Assembly: GCF_000004195.4 (NCBI RefSeq)
Contig: NC_030683.2
Span: forward strand, 74,495,764-74,559,763
From: Xenopus tropicalis
Lineage: Eukaryota; Chordata; Amphibia; Anura; Pipidae
Direction of reading: 5' to 3'
Length of the DNA: 64,000 bases
The position numbers and the translations under genes are program-made. Below are positions 29,290 to 41,048 of the stretch, piece after piece (positions within the stretch are counted from its first letter, which is position 1; every line of letters begins with the position of its first letter). A model generated the notes under the pieces. The model was given only the letters and a program-made list of their open reading frames with translations. It was not told the origin of the DNA and searched no databases.

Positions 29290-30120
29290 CTTAAGATAAT
29301 ACAGAATCATTAGCTAAAGTGAAGATTGTAAAATGGAAGAATGGAACATCTGTAATGTATCTGAATATCCACATGCTGTTTGCATGTATTACAGCCTCAG
29401 GGATCAGAATACACTCATTTGCTTTTTATCATATAACTACTAACAAAAAAAATCAACAAAAATCACAATGTAATTTGGCTGTTGGTCAACCCTTAATTCT
29501 GGTACATTTATAAGGAATGAGAGAGACTTGTTTGTTAATCCTGAAACTGAATCTTCCGGAACTGAAGGGTTAATAGCTTGGACCTTGCTCAGCAGAAGAT
29601 TTTCAAATCAGCCACAGGCCTACAAATTAAGGAATGAGTAAATGGGCGGGCAACCATAATTAATAGCGTGAAATGCTGCTGTTACATACAAAACATTCCT
29701 TAACCTCAAATCAGGCCACCAAAATAAAGAAAATATTATAAAGTCTGTGGCTGAAAGTAGCTCCCCATAAAATAAAAAAGAAGCTGTTTAAATGTCTTAC
29801 TTTCAAGCCAGGCCCCACAGAGCTGGAACTGAGAATACATTAGCCTTTAATGAAGTGAAACTCTCATCTTGCTGGAGCCACCTCATTTAGTGCAATTGTT
29901 TCAGAGCCATTATGGAAAGACAATTACAAGGAAGCGGTGAGAGTAATTGGAAATGCTAGCAGGAGTTTGGTGAAATGATAATAAATAAAAAATATTCAAA
30001 CTAATAAGCTTCCATGAGGGGGTGGGATGATGAAAATCAACATAATTAGAACTGAACCTTACCAAGGAAAAACAGACAGCAGGGTAGCAAGTGCGCAGCT
30101 TGCAGAAAGGGGAAAAGGGA
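29290..30120. promoter_or_regulatory. Candidate regulatory block (unproven)
   Basis: Repeat-free. 29540-29730 contains GGGCGGGCAACC, ACCATAATTAATAGCG and CCTCAAATCAGG; 29840-29990 contains AGCCTTTAATGAAG, GCAATTGTTTCAGAGCC and GACAATTACAAGG (SOX-like and homeodomain-like cores). The text is compositionally complex and carries no long ORF, as enhancers near developmental genes often do. This is an impression, not a conservation result. Confidence 0.25.
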
Positions 30121-30384
30121 GGTGTTCAATGATATGAAATTAACACTATTACTCACCAAGCTTGGAGAATGGACTAACTTGGGTAGCTGGTTATGCCTGA
30201 ATTACATTTCATTTAATTGCACCAAAACAAGTTTGTTTTTATTAACTTTAAACAACAAGTGGTACAGTATTTCATGTGGCAAATCTTGTGTTCTACTAAG
30301 AAGAAAGATGGTATGGGTTAAATGGATGCCTGGTGCTAACATCTGTACTTTAAATATGCATCACAGATGTAAAGACTTTAAATG

Positions 30385-30795
30385 AGAAGGAATGTTATAA
30401 TCATCCCCTCCAGTAATTCTAATCATTCACCTAAGACCCCGGGGCCAATGCTCCTGGTTACTGAAAACTGCACTGGTCAGAGGTACTTATGTAGGAGTGC
30501 CACAGAAAGCTACCTTATTCTTCTTTTTGGATGTTCTCTAAGTTCTGGTCCAGGTGCACATGTGCAGTATGAAAATTCAAACTTAGAAGCAAAAAGCAGC
30601 TTTTCACTTCACTGCCATGCACATTCATGCCCTGACCGCAACAAAAATAAAAGCAGAAAAAGATTTCTTCTTGGTTCTCTTACAGAAGTACCCGGGCCAG
30701 TTTTCAGCAAACTGAGAGCTGGCACGGGTTCTCAGGTTTAATCTCAAGCGATTATAATGACTGGGGTGCCTAACATTTGTCACACACGAGTGATC
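30385..30795. mobile_element. Copy of the CACTGGGGGTGCC-type palindromic MITE
   Basis: The right end GCGATTATAATGACTGGGGTGCCTAAC mirrors the left ATAATCATCCCCTCCAGTAA. Inner phrases GGGGCCAATGCTCCTGGTTA, GAAAACTGCAC and GTGCACATGTGCAGTATGAA parallel the 7665-8055 copy. The frame at 30382-30741 is read through this inverted repeat and is not a gene. The remainder up to 31229 is unassigned, except for GATAAATCTGCCCCTAATAG (31010-31029), a MITE end. Confidence 0.55.
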
Positions 30796-31229
30796 ATGCA
30801 TTTCCTTCTTATATCAGATTATTATAGTGTCCCTTTATACCTTTTTTTTTTCTTTACTAAACTGTCCTATGCACATAGGAAACATAAGTAGTACAGGCAA
30901 AAAAGTTCTGAATTCTGTGGGTTCTATGGGTTTATAAAAAAATTATTACCATAGAAATTAATAGAACGTGAGTGAACTTTTCTGGGGTGAGCTCTTATCT
31001 CACATTTTGATAAATCTGCCCCTAATAGTATGGATCCATATTAGCAGCAATTATTAGTATTCCTTCAAAGAACTTGCTATACACTGTACTACTAAGCACT
31101 GTTTATGATATAAAATCAAATCAGAAACATGTTCCTTATTACAAAGTCTCACTTGGATCCTGCATTTTTTGTCTATAGCTATAAGCCATTTTTGCTCAAC
31201 CCACTATTTGTCCTACCATGAGAGACATA

Positions 31230-31400
31230 AGGATACGGTTGCCACCTGTCTGGTTTTGAAAAGGACAGCCCAGTTTTCGGAAGGGCTGCCCAGGTCAAAA
31301 CCTCCTGCCCAGTTTCCCAAATTCCCATAAAGCCATAATTAATTGCTTGATTGTTGCTACAAGGGACTGTTTCGCTCAGCTAATGAATAATACAGTTTGG
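31230..31400. repeat. Xenopus-type repeat fragment
   Basis: TACGGTTGCCACCTGTCTGG, GGACAGCCCAGTTTTCGG and GGCTGCCCAGGTCAAAACC are phrases of a familiar dispersed Xenopus repeat. Only part is present. Confidence 0.5.
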
Positions 31401-31695
31401 TCAAATACCACAACTGGTTTGCAAATATTTTAGGTGACAAAATTTCCATTGTAAGATGTGTAAATTCATGCATTGGAGAAACTTTACTGACACCTGCATA
31501 ATGATCTAGGTATTAATGATAACCAAAACCAGCACTTCAAAACAGATTCATTTTCTCGCTCATTCAGGATTCTTCCCATTTAAACTAATCTTCAATCCTG
31601 TACAAAAGTTAAATGAATGTGAATACATTACTGCTTGTGTTCAGCAGCACTATACTCATGAGTGGAGGTTGCATACAGAATGTAGGCTTCCCCAT

Positions 31696-31855
31696 TAGTG
31701 ATGAGTGAATTTTTTCACTCATGGATTCACAGTGAATTTCCGCATTTTGCCATTGGCGATTTGTTTTGCAAAACTTTGGCAAAAATTTGCCATGGAAAAA
31801 TTCATTGTGCATCAAAAAAATTTGTGGTTGCACCAAATTGCCCAAACTACCCCTT
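31696..31855. mobile_element. MITE fragment, TAGTGATGAG family, left end
   Basis: Starts TAGTGATGAGTGAATTTTTT; internal TTTCCGCATTTTGCC and TTGGCGATTTG. The right terminus is missing. Confidence 0.55.
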
Positions 31856-31909
31856 AAAATCTAGCTAACTGAGTGAATATCTAAACTGCAGTTTAGTGTT
31901 ACATTAATT

Positions 31910-31980
31910 CAGGGATGTCCAATTTGTGGTCCTTCAGTTGATGCTGACCTTGTGCTCCCAGCATCTCACATACAGAATGA
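31910..31980. repeat. Short dispersed-repeat fragment
   Basis: GGGATGTCCAATTTGTGGTC, CTTCAGTTGATGCTGACC and CTCCCAGCATCTCACA resemble a vertebrate repeat with the phrase CCTCCAGCTGTTGCTGAACT; degraded. Confidence 0.35.
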
Positions 31981-32466
31981 CTGAATAACTGAATTACTTA
32001 TACATACATATAGGCTATTTATATAGTTCTTTTTATGACGCAGAATTTTGCAAATATAGACCTAAAAAAAGACTTGCTCTAAAAAACACTTGATATAAGA
32101 ATAATGAATTATAAGACTAATGTAATAGTGACAGTAATCTTATGGCATACACAGTGGCACTTACTCAGAAGCAGCTATTAATTAATTATTTTTATTTAAC
32201 TGATTTTAATCACCAGATTTCATTATGTACCATTCCTTAAGCAGGGACTGATACATTGCTTTATATTTAGCATGTTAATCAAATGATTTTGTTCAATCAA
32301 TATATATACAGGTGACTGAATGAATTAATAACTTATAAAACACAAGGGAACAAAAAGGAGAGTCTTTGTCAAGGTCTTGTAACTCAATCTTAACAACTAA
32401 AATAGCCATAATTACATAAACACCAGAAATAATTAAAGTATTTTTTAAGTAATTAAAATATAATGT

Positions 32467-32712
32467 ATAGTGAAGAGCTCGATTTTTCAGCAGGCATGGA
32501 TTTGCTGCAAAATTTTGCATTTCGTGCAGGAGGAAATGTTTTGGTCATGTCAAATACATCTCGGTTGCATCTGAATAGGCACGGTCACTTCAAAAAAAGT
32601 TGTGCAGTAGTTACATTACTTTAATTTTTTGCCATTTCATGCCGTTTTTTTCCGCAGTTTCCCAAATTTTCGGCTGAAGTGCAAAGAGGACAAATTCGGT
32701 CATACCAAAAAT
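32467..32712. mobile_element. Degraded TAGTGATGAG-family MITE
   Basis: Begins TAGTGAAGAGCTCGATTTTT with internal TTGCTGCAAAATTTTGCATT and TTCCGCAGTTTCCC. No clear right terminus. Confidence 0.4.
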
Positions 32713-33029
32713 TGTACTGCTGACCTGCACTAGTAAAACTTGTGTGTTTGCTTTAGAAATACTATCATAATTTATATAAATAAGATCAATACAACACAAT
32801 TCAAATGGATTCATATACAACATAAAATAAATGGTGCATTATTAAGATCTCAGCAAATGTTTCAGTGACCCCCATTTTAAAGTGCTCAGCTCAGATCCTA
32901 AAAAAACACCATAATTGTTGTACGTTGCAGAATATGTGAGTACAGTGGTGTCTTATAAGCAGAAGTAGTACCGTACAGAGCACAACTTGTATATATATAT
33001 ATGCCATAATACAGCTACACACATGGACT

Positions 33030-33165
33030 TTTTTATGGTTCTATATAAATAAGCTGCTCTATAGCCTTGGGGGCAGCCATTCAGTTTTACCAGTGTAGGG
33101 CAACAGTACATTATTTTATAATTACTTCAAAACACACATTTTTAGACATTACTGTTAAAGGGTAT
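33030..33165. mobile_element. Half of a TTAA-type (Kolobok-like) MITE
   Basis: ATATAAATAAGCTGCTCTAT, GGGGCAGCCATTCAGTTTTA, CCAGTGTAGGGCAACAGTAC and ACATTACTGTTAAAGG match the right half of the 34995-35409 element. The left half is missing. Confidence 0.55.
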
Positions 33166-34994
33166 TTTATACAACACAAAAGTGATTAGGGTGTAACCCT
33201 GGCTTAAATATAAACTAAATAATTTTAAAACATTATTATTAAATTTAAATAAATGTTCTGTAAAAAACACAAATGCTGTACATCAGCCCTGAAAAATGCA
33301 TAATCACTGCCTAAATGCATTAAGAACTTCTATGCAGCAATATAAGTTATAAAGCATCATTTTTATTGGTACACAGAATTGAGCACAAAATCAGTGATCC
33401 ATAAAGGATCAGACAATTTGCAAAACAACAGGTTTTCTGTACAACACTCTTGATCATCACTGCGCATATTAAATCGAAGAAAGGTGTGGATGAACTGTGA
33501 AAATGCAAATGTTGGAAATAAAAATGTATTTTCATAGAATAACCTGTTTCCAGATATTAACCTTAAAATAAACACAGGTGTAGATTTTACTTAGTTAAAT
33601 CCATTTTAATTTCTTTGTACAGAATACAGTTCCTATAAATTCATTTTTCATAGGACAAATTAATAAATGGATGATGAAGAGAGGAATAGTGCCAGTTAAA
33701 GGTACAACTGTCCCTCTAAATTGTGATTTTGTTATAACAGAATTAAAATACCAAAGACCAGGAAACCCTCTTCTTGAGCATCTTCTGTTTATAAGAGTCT
33801 TGAACAGGTGACAAGCTCAAGTTCCCCAAGATGAGAAATGACTATATCCATACATAAAATGCTTTCACTTTACAAACAGGCTGAAACACAAATTCAATAT
33901 TAAAGACAACATTTTCAGTAGAAGGAACAACTCTTGCTATATAGTCAATAATTTCTATGAGATGGACAGATTATGTGAAAGAATAATGGCAAAGTTTGAC
34001 TATAATTAAACTTTCTAAACTGGTGTTTACGTTGCTGTAAAGGATTAAACATTGTCTGTAAAATGCTGTAAGATACATTACTTTTAAATTAGGAAAAGAT
34101 GATGCATTAACCAATATTATGTTCCTCAAAAGATTTAACATTTCCTATTGCAAAACCATGGTAATAAATCTGTGTTTTTGGTCCAAGAACCTGATCAGTG
34201 GCATGTGATTATTTGTGCTACCTAGCTTCTACACACAACAGTAAGGGCAGCACAAAGAATATACATATGTTTATATGCAATTATGGCAGAATGTCTTATT
34301 TTTTAAAGCAAAGGATTTTTTATAAAAGGTTTTGTTCAAGGCCTAGTACACAATTTTTTCACTTTAGAGAATGGAAAGCATCCCTTGAGGTTCATATAAG
34401 AGACACCTTTCATCCAAAGTGTGATGATTCAAAGACATCCTGCAGCAAAGAACAGCTGCAGAAGGAAGGTTTGTCACGCCTGCTGTTCCCATTCTACCTC
34501 TAGCAGCAGATGTTGTCAGAGGGTACTGATGTTCCGTAATCCAAGATAAGACTAGGATAAGACAATGGAAATAAGAATAGTCTATAGATTGGGGAAAATC
34601 CGTCTGTAAGCGTCTAGTGGTCTCACATTCAAACTTTAGAAAAAAAAATAATGGAGGCCATGACATATGTGATCTCTTTTGTGTTGGTGACTTTTATCAG
34701 AAAAATTAGTTTCCCATAAATACTCTGCACCTTCTATGTCTCCCTGTTGCATACCATTATAAAAAAAAAACACAGGGCACAAAATACCTTCACCTTTCTG
34801 TTAATGATTTGAATCTAGATGAGTATATATCTCCCTTAGTTGTGTAGGCATGTATTTGTTTCAATTAATTTAAATTTAGTTTTACATCTGCCTGAGCCTA
34901 TAGGAGGCAGTTACATTTCACACAACAAAGGGACTGATTAATCAACATTCAAATTAAAAAACAAATCTGAATTATAGTTTTAAAAATTTGCACT
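33166..34994. other. Unassigned repeat-poor stretch
   Basis: No gene and no delimited repeat. 34365-34540 contains a 101-codon plus-strand frame (34198-34503) and a minus-strand frame (34666-34364) over the same DNA; neither has a domain. GCAAAGAACAGCTGCAGAAG includes an E-box. Confidence 0.35.
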
Positions 34995-35409
34995 TTAAAG
35001 GAACAGTAATGCCAAAAAATGAAAGTGTATGAAAGTAATTAGAATATAACGTACTGCTGCCCTGCCCTGGTACAACTGGGGTGTTTTCCCCAGAAACTTA
35101 TATAAACAAAGTTGCTTTGTAGCAATGGGGGCAGCCATTCAAAGGAGAAAAGGCACAGGCACATATCAGATAACAGATAAAACACTATTGTATTCTAGAG
35201 AGGTTAACTGTTATCTGCTATGTAACCTGTGCCTTTTCTCCATTTTTCCAGCTTGGGGGGCTGTCCCCATGGCCACACACCAGCTTATTTATATAAACTA
35301 TATTAGCGTTACTCTAGCAAAAACACAACTTTTACCAGTGCAGGGCAACAGTACATTATATTTTAATTGATTTAAAAAACTTTCATTTTTGGTGTTACTG
35401 TTCCTTTAA
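34995..35409. mobile_element. Intact TTAA-flanked (Kolobok-like) MITE
   Basis: TTAA at 34995-34998 and 35406-35409. Termini AAGGAACAGTAATGCCAAAA and TTTTTGGTGTTACTGTTCCTT form inverted repeats. The interior is itself arranged as arms (GAGAAAAGGCACAGGCACAT with TAACCTGTGCCTTTTCTC; ACAGATAAAACACT region). TTAA duplication is diagnostic of Kolobok and piggyBac transposases; in Xenopus this family is attributed to Kolobok. An 81-codon frame inside is not a gene. Confidence 0.8.
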
Positions 35410-36164
35410 GTATTTATTAAAACTTCAACATCTAAAAGCTTGTGAGTTCATGTAGTGAGGTCAAGTCAATAGTGGTTTTCTAATCAAAAGGTTAGCAATC
35501 TTTGCACTTTGAGATTTTTGAGTTTTTTTTTTTAATTTTCTTATTTTTTGTAGATCAATTGAAAATAATGAGTAGAATATGTGTTTGGTGCATTTATTTA
35601 AGTTTTCTACAACTGTCACCTTTATTTGAATTATAATTTTTTTCAAAAATCTTTTCAAATGTTGTTAAATAAGCCTCTGTGGCTAAGTTGCTGTCATAAT
35701 GTGCAAGAGAATCTTTTTCTATGCTGATCATGTTATATGAATGAAATAACAAACATATTTCACTTATATTAAAGGAAATTATAGAAGCCAAATAAATAAA
35801 AGCATTAACAATTCCAGTGAATATCAAATACGAAATAAACACACATTTCAACCTGTTACAGAACATCTACTCAGGGCACCAAAATGCTGAGATGAACAAA
35901 ACTGAAAAAAGTTTCAGAAATAAAAATAATCAGCTTTCAGAGATGTATTACATGGTTTCCATTTAAGAAGGGTGACAAGACTGCTTCAGATAAAATGGTT
36001 TCTGTGGGTTGATTAAAACATATAGTAAGGGAAATTATTGGTTTCTATGGGTGGGATAAAATATATAGTAAGTAAAAATAAAAGCTCTCTCTGCTCATAA
36101 AACAGGCATTTACATGCCAATTCAAAATGGATGCACAAAATAAAGCAGCTGGCTTTAAAATCAA
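35410..36164. other. Unassigned AT-rich stretch
   Basis: No repeat boundaries. A 90-codon minus-strand frame (35866-35594) overlaps another minus-strand frame; both are Ile/Lys/Asn-rich and domain-free. Confidence 0.4.
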
Positions 36165-36166
36165 TT

Positions 36167-36168
<2 letters not shown>

Positions 36169-36204
<36 letters not shown>

Positions 36205-36232
36205 TTGTTTATTTATTTATTTATTTATTTTA
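36169..36232. repeat. Compound microsatellite (AT)n(TTTA)n
   Basis: About 16 AT units followed by TTTA/TTTG units. Reading frames through it are artefacts. Confidence 0.9.
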
Positions 36233-36309
36233 TCAATTGAATGCATTCAGTCAAATAAACTGAATATTTCATTCAATAAACCTTACAATGAAAAGGTAAA
36301 AGCCTTTAA

Positions 36310-36535
36310 ATGTCTCTATGATTTTGGAAGCCTCCCATAGGACTCAATGGCACCCTGCAGCTCCAACCTGGCCCAAGGAAAGTCACAATACCGAAGCTTG
36401 AATGAATCCGAAACGTTCGTACTCGGCGCGACAATACAATTTTGTCGCAAAATTTTGCCACAAAGTACGAAATTGTTGTGCAAGGTATGAAATTGTCGCG
36501 CTCGGAGCATTCGTGCATTAATAGATGTCCCCCTT
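36310..36535. mobile_element. MITE, GGAAGCCTCCCATAG family, copy 1
   Basis: TTTTGGAAGCCTCCCATAGG, CCAAGGAAAGTCACAATACC and CGAAGCTTGAATGAAT are shared almost verbatim with 37628-37714. Ends near ATTAATAGATGTCCCCCTTA. Copy 2 lies about 1.2 kb away in the same orientation. Confidence 0.6.
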
Positions 36536-37421
36536 AGTTGTTACCTCAGAAGATATTTTGATCATCTCAAAGAAGATTTCAGAAGTTTTACAAATGTTGA
36601 AGGAACAGAACCTGCTTGAAAACGTTACACTGGAGAACAGAAATAGAATATAGAGTGATTATGGCAAAGTGCCGGCTCTTTGCTTTCCTCTAGTCTAAGC
36701 CATGAGAATGTTTATATAAGTTCTGTTTAAATTTAGAATTTCTGAAGACATAACAAGTGAGTATATTTGAAAAGCGATATGATACCTTGTATTTTTCTTT
36801 CATTTAAAAGAACTCTATATTTTATTGAACAACAGAGTTCTCGTATTTTATCTTAAGACCGTAAACACTACGACCTGTATACATACCCTCACTGTTACGT
36901 CTGGGTGCCGTAAGAGTGAAAAGATTAGATTTCTGGCCAAAGAAAACATTTCAGTTCAAGCTTTGTTTTTAAAGCTCAGCAATTTAAGATTTTTGTTCAG
37001 GTCATTTAACTAACAAAAAGGCTACCGACATCTTGTAAATGGATACCTAAAGAGCTTAATGCTACATTGTCTCAATATTTTAGGCATACCATAATAAGCT
37101 ATAGTTGTAATACAGATACTTGGTGGTTCTTTTGTGGTGAATCAACCACATTTACTTAATAATATGCTTTCCCCAGGTGTCCCTGCCTTTATCTGTGCTG
37201 TGATTGCTATTGATCAACTTTGCCATATAAGCCCTTTTGAACTACGACAATTACGCCAGACTATAAAAATCTACACAAGCTTTTGTGGTAGCTACTGTTA
37301 GTTCTTGTATACAGTACCACTACCTTATAAAGTAAATGGTACCATCTTATGATAACATGTATGTAACTTGGAGATAGTAAACAGTGTATTATGCTATGTC
37401 ATAAGATATGATCACTTAGGG

Positions 37422-37810
37422 GCACATTTATCAAAGTGCGAATTTTCGCCAATTAAAAACATGATTGGAAAAAATTCAGACTAACCACAATAATTTCTGA
37501 TGTGCGTTAATTATACGAAAATTTGCATCGTGGTCGTACAAAAATATTGTGGTAGCATCCGAAAGTTACTAGATTTTCGTATCTGTACGGTGCAAAAAAC
37601 TTTCGGACTTTTAAACTTCTGTGCATGTTTTTGGAAGCCTCCCATAGTACACAATGACACTCTGCAGCTGCAACCTGGCCAAAGGAAAGTCACAATGCCG
37701 AAGCTTGAATGAATTCATACTCATTGCGAAAAATATGATTTTGATGCACAAATTGTTGCAAAGTATGAAAAAGTCACGCAAATTATCAAAAAAATTACAG
37801 AAAATATGCA
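37422..37810. mobile_element. MITE, GGAAGCCTCCCATAG family, copy 2
   Basis: Left end GGGGCACATTTATCAAAGTG, a frequent Xenopus MITE terminus. The core 37628-37714 matches copy 1. CGAAAATTTGC and TCGTACAAAAA words are typical of this family. ORFs on both strands are spurious. Confidence 0.6.
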
Positions 37811-37877
37811 CAGTTCTTAAACTTAGAGTGTGGGTCTTTTCTATAAATAATTTTAAACATAATCCCATGCATTAAAG

Positions 37878-38166
37878 CAAGGGTTCCCCAACTTTTTTTT
37901 ACCCATGAGCCACACTTGTAAAAAGTGTTGGGGAGCGACACAAGCATGAAAAAGTATATGGGTGTTGTCAAATAAGAGCTGTGATTGGATGTTTAGTAGC
38001 CCTATGTAGACTATCAGTCTGCAGAAAGCTCTGCTTTGAGTAAACTAGTGTCTTTATGGCTCTAAAACTTTCCTCCAAATCTGGAATTTTAAAATTAGCT
38101 CCTGCTTTGATGAGCAAACGGGGGGGAGCAACATGTTGTTCACGAGCCACTGGTTGGGGATTGCTT
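37878..38166. mobile_element. hAT-type MITE, GATCCCCAACC family, copy 1
   Basis: Left CAAGGGTTCCCCAAC, right GGTTGGGGATTGCTT; internal GGGGGAGCAACATGTTGTTCACGAGCC-type text read in two pieces. Flanks CATTAAAG (37870-37877) and CTTTAAAG (38167-38174) agree at 7 of 8 positions. Related to 40803-41040, in opposite arrangement of the CAACATGTTG core. Confidence 0.65.
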
Positions 38167-38174
38167 CTTTAAAG

Positions 38175-39675
38175 CATATTTATCTAGCAATTATCTATAC
38201 TTGTAGAATAAACTATAGTGGCATAGGGTGATCAAAAAGTTATCCAGCGCTTCCATATACAATTATTTAAAACCCCAAACCCCATAATAACCCACAACCA
38301 GAATATTCAATGGCAGTTATGAGACAAAATGAGAGGTCATACCATGGGTCAAAGTGAACGAGCAGCCATGATGCAAAGCAACAATACACACCACAATTTT
38401 GTACTCTAGCACTCAACATCCACAATCTTCCTGCTATGATGTTTTATATAAAACAAGCAAGAAATAATGTTTTCTATTTTTGTCAGAACTAAGCACTAAT
38501 TTTGAAAAGCTATTTGATTAACTTTGTTAGACATCTGAGTTGTGGTTAGCTATGAGCATTTCACAGATTCATGACCTTTTTATTGCACTGTCCTTTCCTC
38601 CGATATGAGCAAATAAGCAATAACTGAAACCCAAGAGCACATCCACCTCCTCCTATAGTCTTTATAGCTTTTTATTCCTATGCTAACCAACTGACAATAC
38701 AGCAGTAAAAAAATACCCTGCAAACTGTACAAGTACCTGAGAGGAAAATAAATTGGAGAAAATTCTCCTAGCTGTAGTCTGTGAATCCATAAAGGTACAA
38801 GTTCCATAGCATAAGAAGCCTTGGGTTATTGTTATTAAGGGACACATAACAAAAATGCTGGATGTATAACAGAATTGTGTACACCTGTCTCTAATCCTAC
38901 AGAAATAAAGAAAAAATTAGATTGTAATTCTGGTATTATGAGGAAAAATCAATTTGCTGCAGTTAATGATACTTAGATATTTAAAGCCAAAGCACCAGAC
39001 AAATGTGATTCCGTGATAAAGTTGCCGGAGTTCATACAATGTGCATTACAGCTATATAAAAATTATCTTCATTGTTCTGTTGGCAGTCAGGTCAATAATT
39101 ACAGGCAAGCCATTAGAGTAAGCTGAACCTGATTAAGTAATGTGTTGCATTATGTATGTGCACTAGTCTGCTCTAGACCTAAAAAGCAAATTGCGACCTT
39201 CCTGCCAACATAGTAGTTTAATATTATCACTCTCATTTATTTTACAGCATGTACATCCCAGAGCTTAGACTCTAAAGTGACAATAAAGATGTTACTAGAT
39301 GTAAATTTGTTTAATTTGCACAGAAGGATTTCATGGGTATGTTTTTTGTACACCAAGGAAAATACATTTTTTTCATGCTAATATTGGTTGATTATTATAT
39401 TTCTTTTCTTTATTTTTTTCTTCATTTTTTCTGAAATAGTTTCATAATGTTCATATTTGTATTATGTCATATGACTAAATAGACTAGTCATTTTATTCAG
39501 TTGCTGCTTATAGAGAAAATCTCATCCTGTGTTAGCTGTTAATAATAATCCTAGCTGTTAATAATAATCCTTTCCAGTATGCTCTTGTCGTCTATTCCCC
39601 TGCTTTTGCTGGCTAGTGTTTCTTTGTATGAATTTGTGTTTTCTAGTTAATATAATGATGCCACAATGTATATCA
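38175..39675. other. Unassigned stretch; 38980-39270 repeat-poor
   Basis: No gene. 38980-39270 has complex, repeat-free text with CTTCATTGTTCTGTTGGCAG, GGTCAATAATTACAGG and CCTGATTAAGTAATG, and could be regulatory (weak inference). The 75-codon minus-strand frame 38807-38580 has no domain. Confidence 0.3.
39533..39570. repeat. Perfect 19-bp tandem duplication
   Basis: TAGCTGTTAATAATAATCC occurs twice head to tail with no mismatch, so probably a recent slippage event. Confidence 0.8.
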
Positions 39676-40205
39676 TTAAAGGATAACTAAAGCCTGACTA
39701 GAATTGTGGTACAGCCCAAGGCAACCACAGATTTACTGCACATGCTCTGTGCTGCTGTCAGTTACCTGAGCTTTGGAGCCAACTAACAACATACAGTATA
39801 TATAGAATATAAATGTCACTATACAAGGCTGATTAGAAATTAATACAGATAATTACTACATGGTAGTCCAGAAACTTATGCAACTAGCATCAGAATTTAA
39901 TAATCAATTCTGTAGCATCAGTTTATATGACACAGACCTTATTTTCTGCTGGATAATTTGTGACGACTACTGATAAGCGAATCTGTTCTGTTTCGCTTCG
40001 TCAAATAATTCACAAAACGATGGAAAATCCACGGAATGCATCTTTTTGGTCGCATGCATATTTTTTTTGTCATGTGCATCTTTTGTCGCGACCGTGCCTA
40101 TTTTGCAGCAACCTTCCCCTTTTTTGCCATACCCGTGCCCAATTCTATGTGACCGCGCCCATTTTGACGAGACTCATTCATTTTTAGGATTTAGTTCTCC
40201 TTTAA
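39676..40205. mobile_element. TTAA-flanked (Kolobok-like) element with nested MITE
   Basis: TTAA at 39676-39679 and 40202-40205; termini AAGGATAACTAAAGCC and GGATTTAGTTCTCCTT are inverted with one mismatch over 13 bp. Interior phrases CCAAGGCAACCACAG, CACATGCTCTGTGCTGCTGT, ATTAATACAGATAATTACTA and TTCTGCTGGATAATTTGTGA are those of a common Xenopus element. From 39968 the text changes to the TAGTGATGAG-type family, then returns to this element at about 40178. Confidence 0.7.
39968..40178. mobile_element. TAGTGATGAG-family MITE nested in the TTAA element
   Basis: TACTGATAAGCGAATCTG, TCTGTTTCGCTTCGTC and repeated GACCGTGCCTATTTTG / GACCGCGCCCATTTTG phrases. The right terminus CTCATCACTA is reduced to CTCATTCA. 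Frames across it (39960-40234) are spurious. Confidence 0.5.
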
Positions 40206-40794
40206 ATGTATTTGGCTCTAAATATTCCAAGTAATTATATCCCAGTAATGATATCTTCATATCTTTTTTAATTTTTTTTCTAAATTACAAACTGGAAATG
40301 CATGATTACTTTAATGACAGAACCACCACTGTCATTCAAAAGAAAACTGAACACTGAACACAGAAGCAATGACAGGCAGACAAGGGTGTTTTTTACTCCA
40401 ATTGAAAAGAGGCTGAAAGATTCACCACACCTTTACAGCACTGCGTTTGAATATATGGCCTTGGTATATGATAAAATAGTCTTCAAAATAATTGAATACA
40501 ACAGCAGAACAGCACTATTTTGAAATTTAAAGAGCATTTGGCAGTGAATTTATCATCAACTATGACAGAAATTAAATTACTAATGAAAATCTAAATTACA
40601 TATGGAAGGCCTAGCCTCTTGGACAAGACCATACTGCAGACCATGCATTACATTACAAAAACAATTTGGCCTTCCAAGGGGCTAATGTAGCTTCACGATT
40701 GCTAAAAACTGTATGCAACCATCATAACAGCTCTTGTTTATGTAGAAATAGATAGTAAATAGACAGATATAAATAGAAAGCAGATATTTAATAT
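40206..40794. other. Unassigned repeat-poor stretch
   Basis: A 73-codon plus-strand frame (40302-40523) has no recognised domain. Text such as CATGATTACTTTAATGACAG and CAAAATAATTGAATAC is compositionally complex; possibly regulatory, unproven. Confidence 0.3.
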
Positions 40795-40802
40795 GTGTAA
40801 GC

Positions 40803-41040
40803 CAGTGATCCCCAACCAGTGGCTCGGGGGCAACATGTTGATTTAGTGGGAAGTTTTGGTTGAATAAAAACAAGATTTACTACCAAATAAAGCCCCTGTA
40901 AGCTGATAGTGTGCATAGAGGCTACCTAATAGCCAACCCTCTATTTGGCACCTCCATGAACTTTTATGGTGCTTGTGTTGTTCTCCAAGTCTTTTTACAT
41001 TTCACTATGACTCACGAGTAAGAAAGGTTGGGGTCCCCTG
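40803..41040. mobile_element. hAT-type MITE, GATCCCCAACC family, perfect 8-bp duplication
   Basis: Left end CAGTGATCCCCAACCAGTGG, right end AGGTTGGGGTCCCCTG. GTGTAAGC is repeated exactly at 40795-40802 and 41041-41048. 238 bp, no ORF of its own. Strong case for hAT mobilisation. Confidence 0.85.
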
Positions 41041-41048
41041 GTGTAAGC

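Noticed and set aside
30382..30741. 119-codon ORF
   Set aside because: Lies inside an inverted-repeat MITE; no domain.
34198..34666. Possible coding exon at 34.2-34.7 kb
   Set aside because: Frames of equal length occur on both strands without domains or convincing splice sites.
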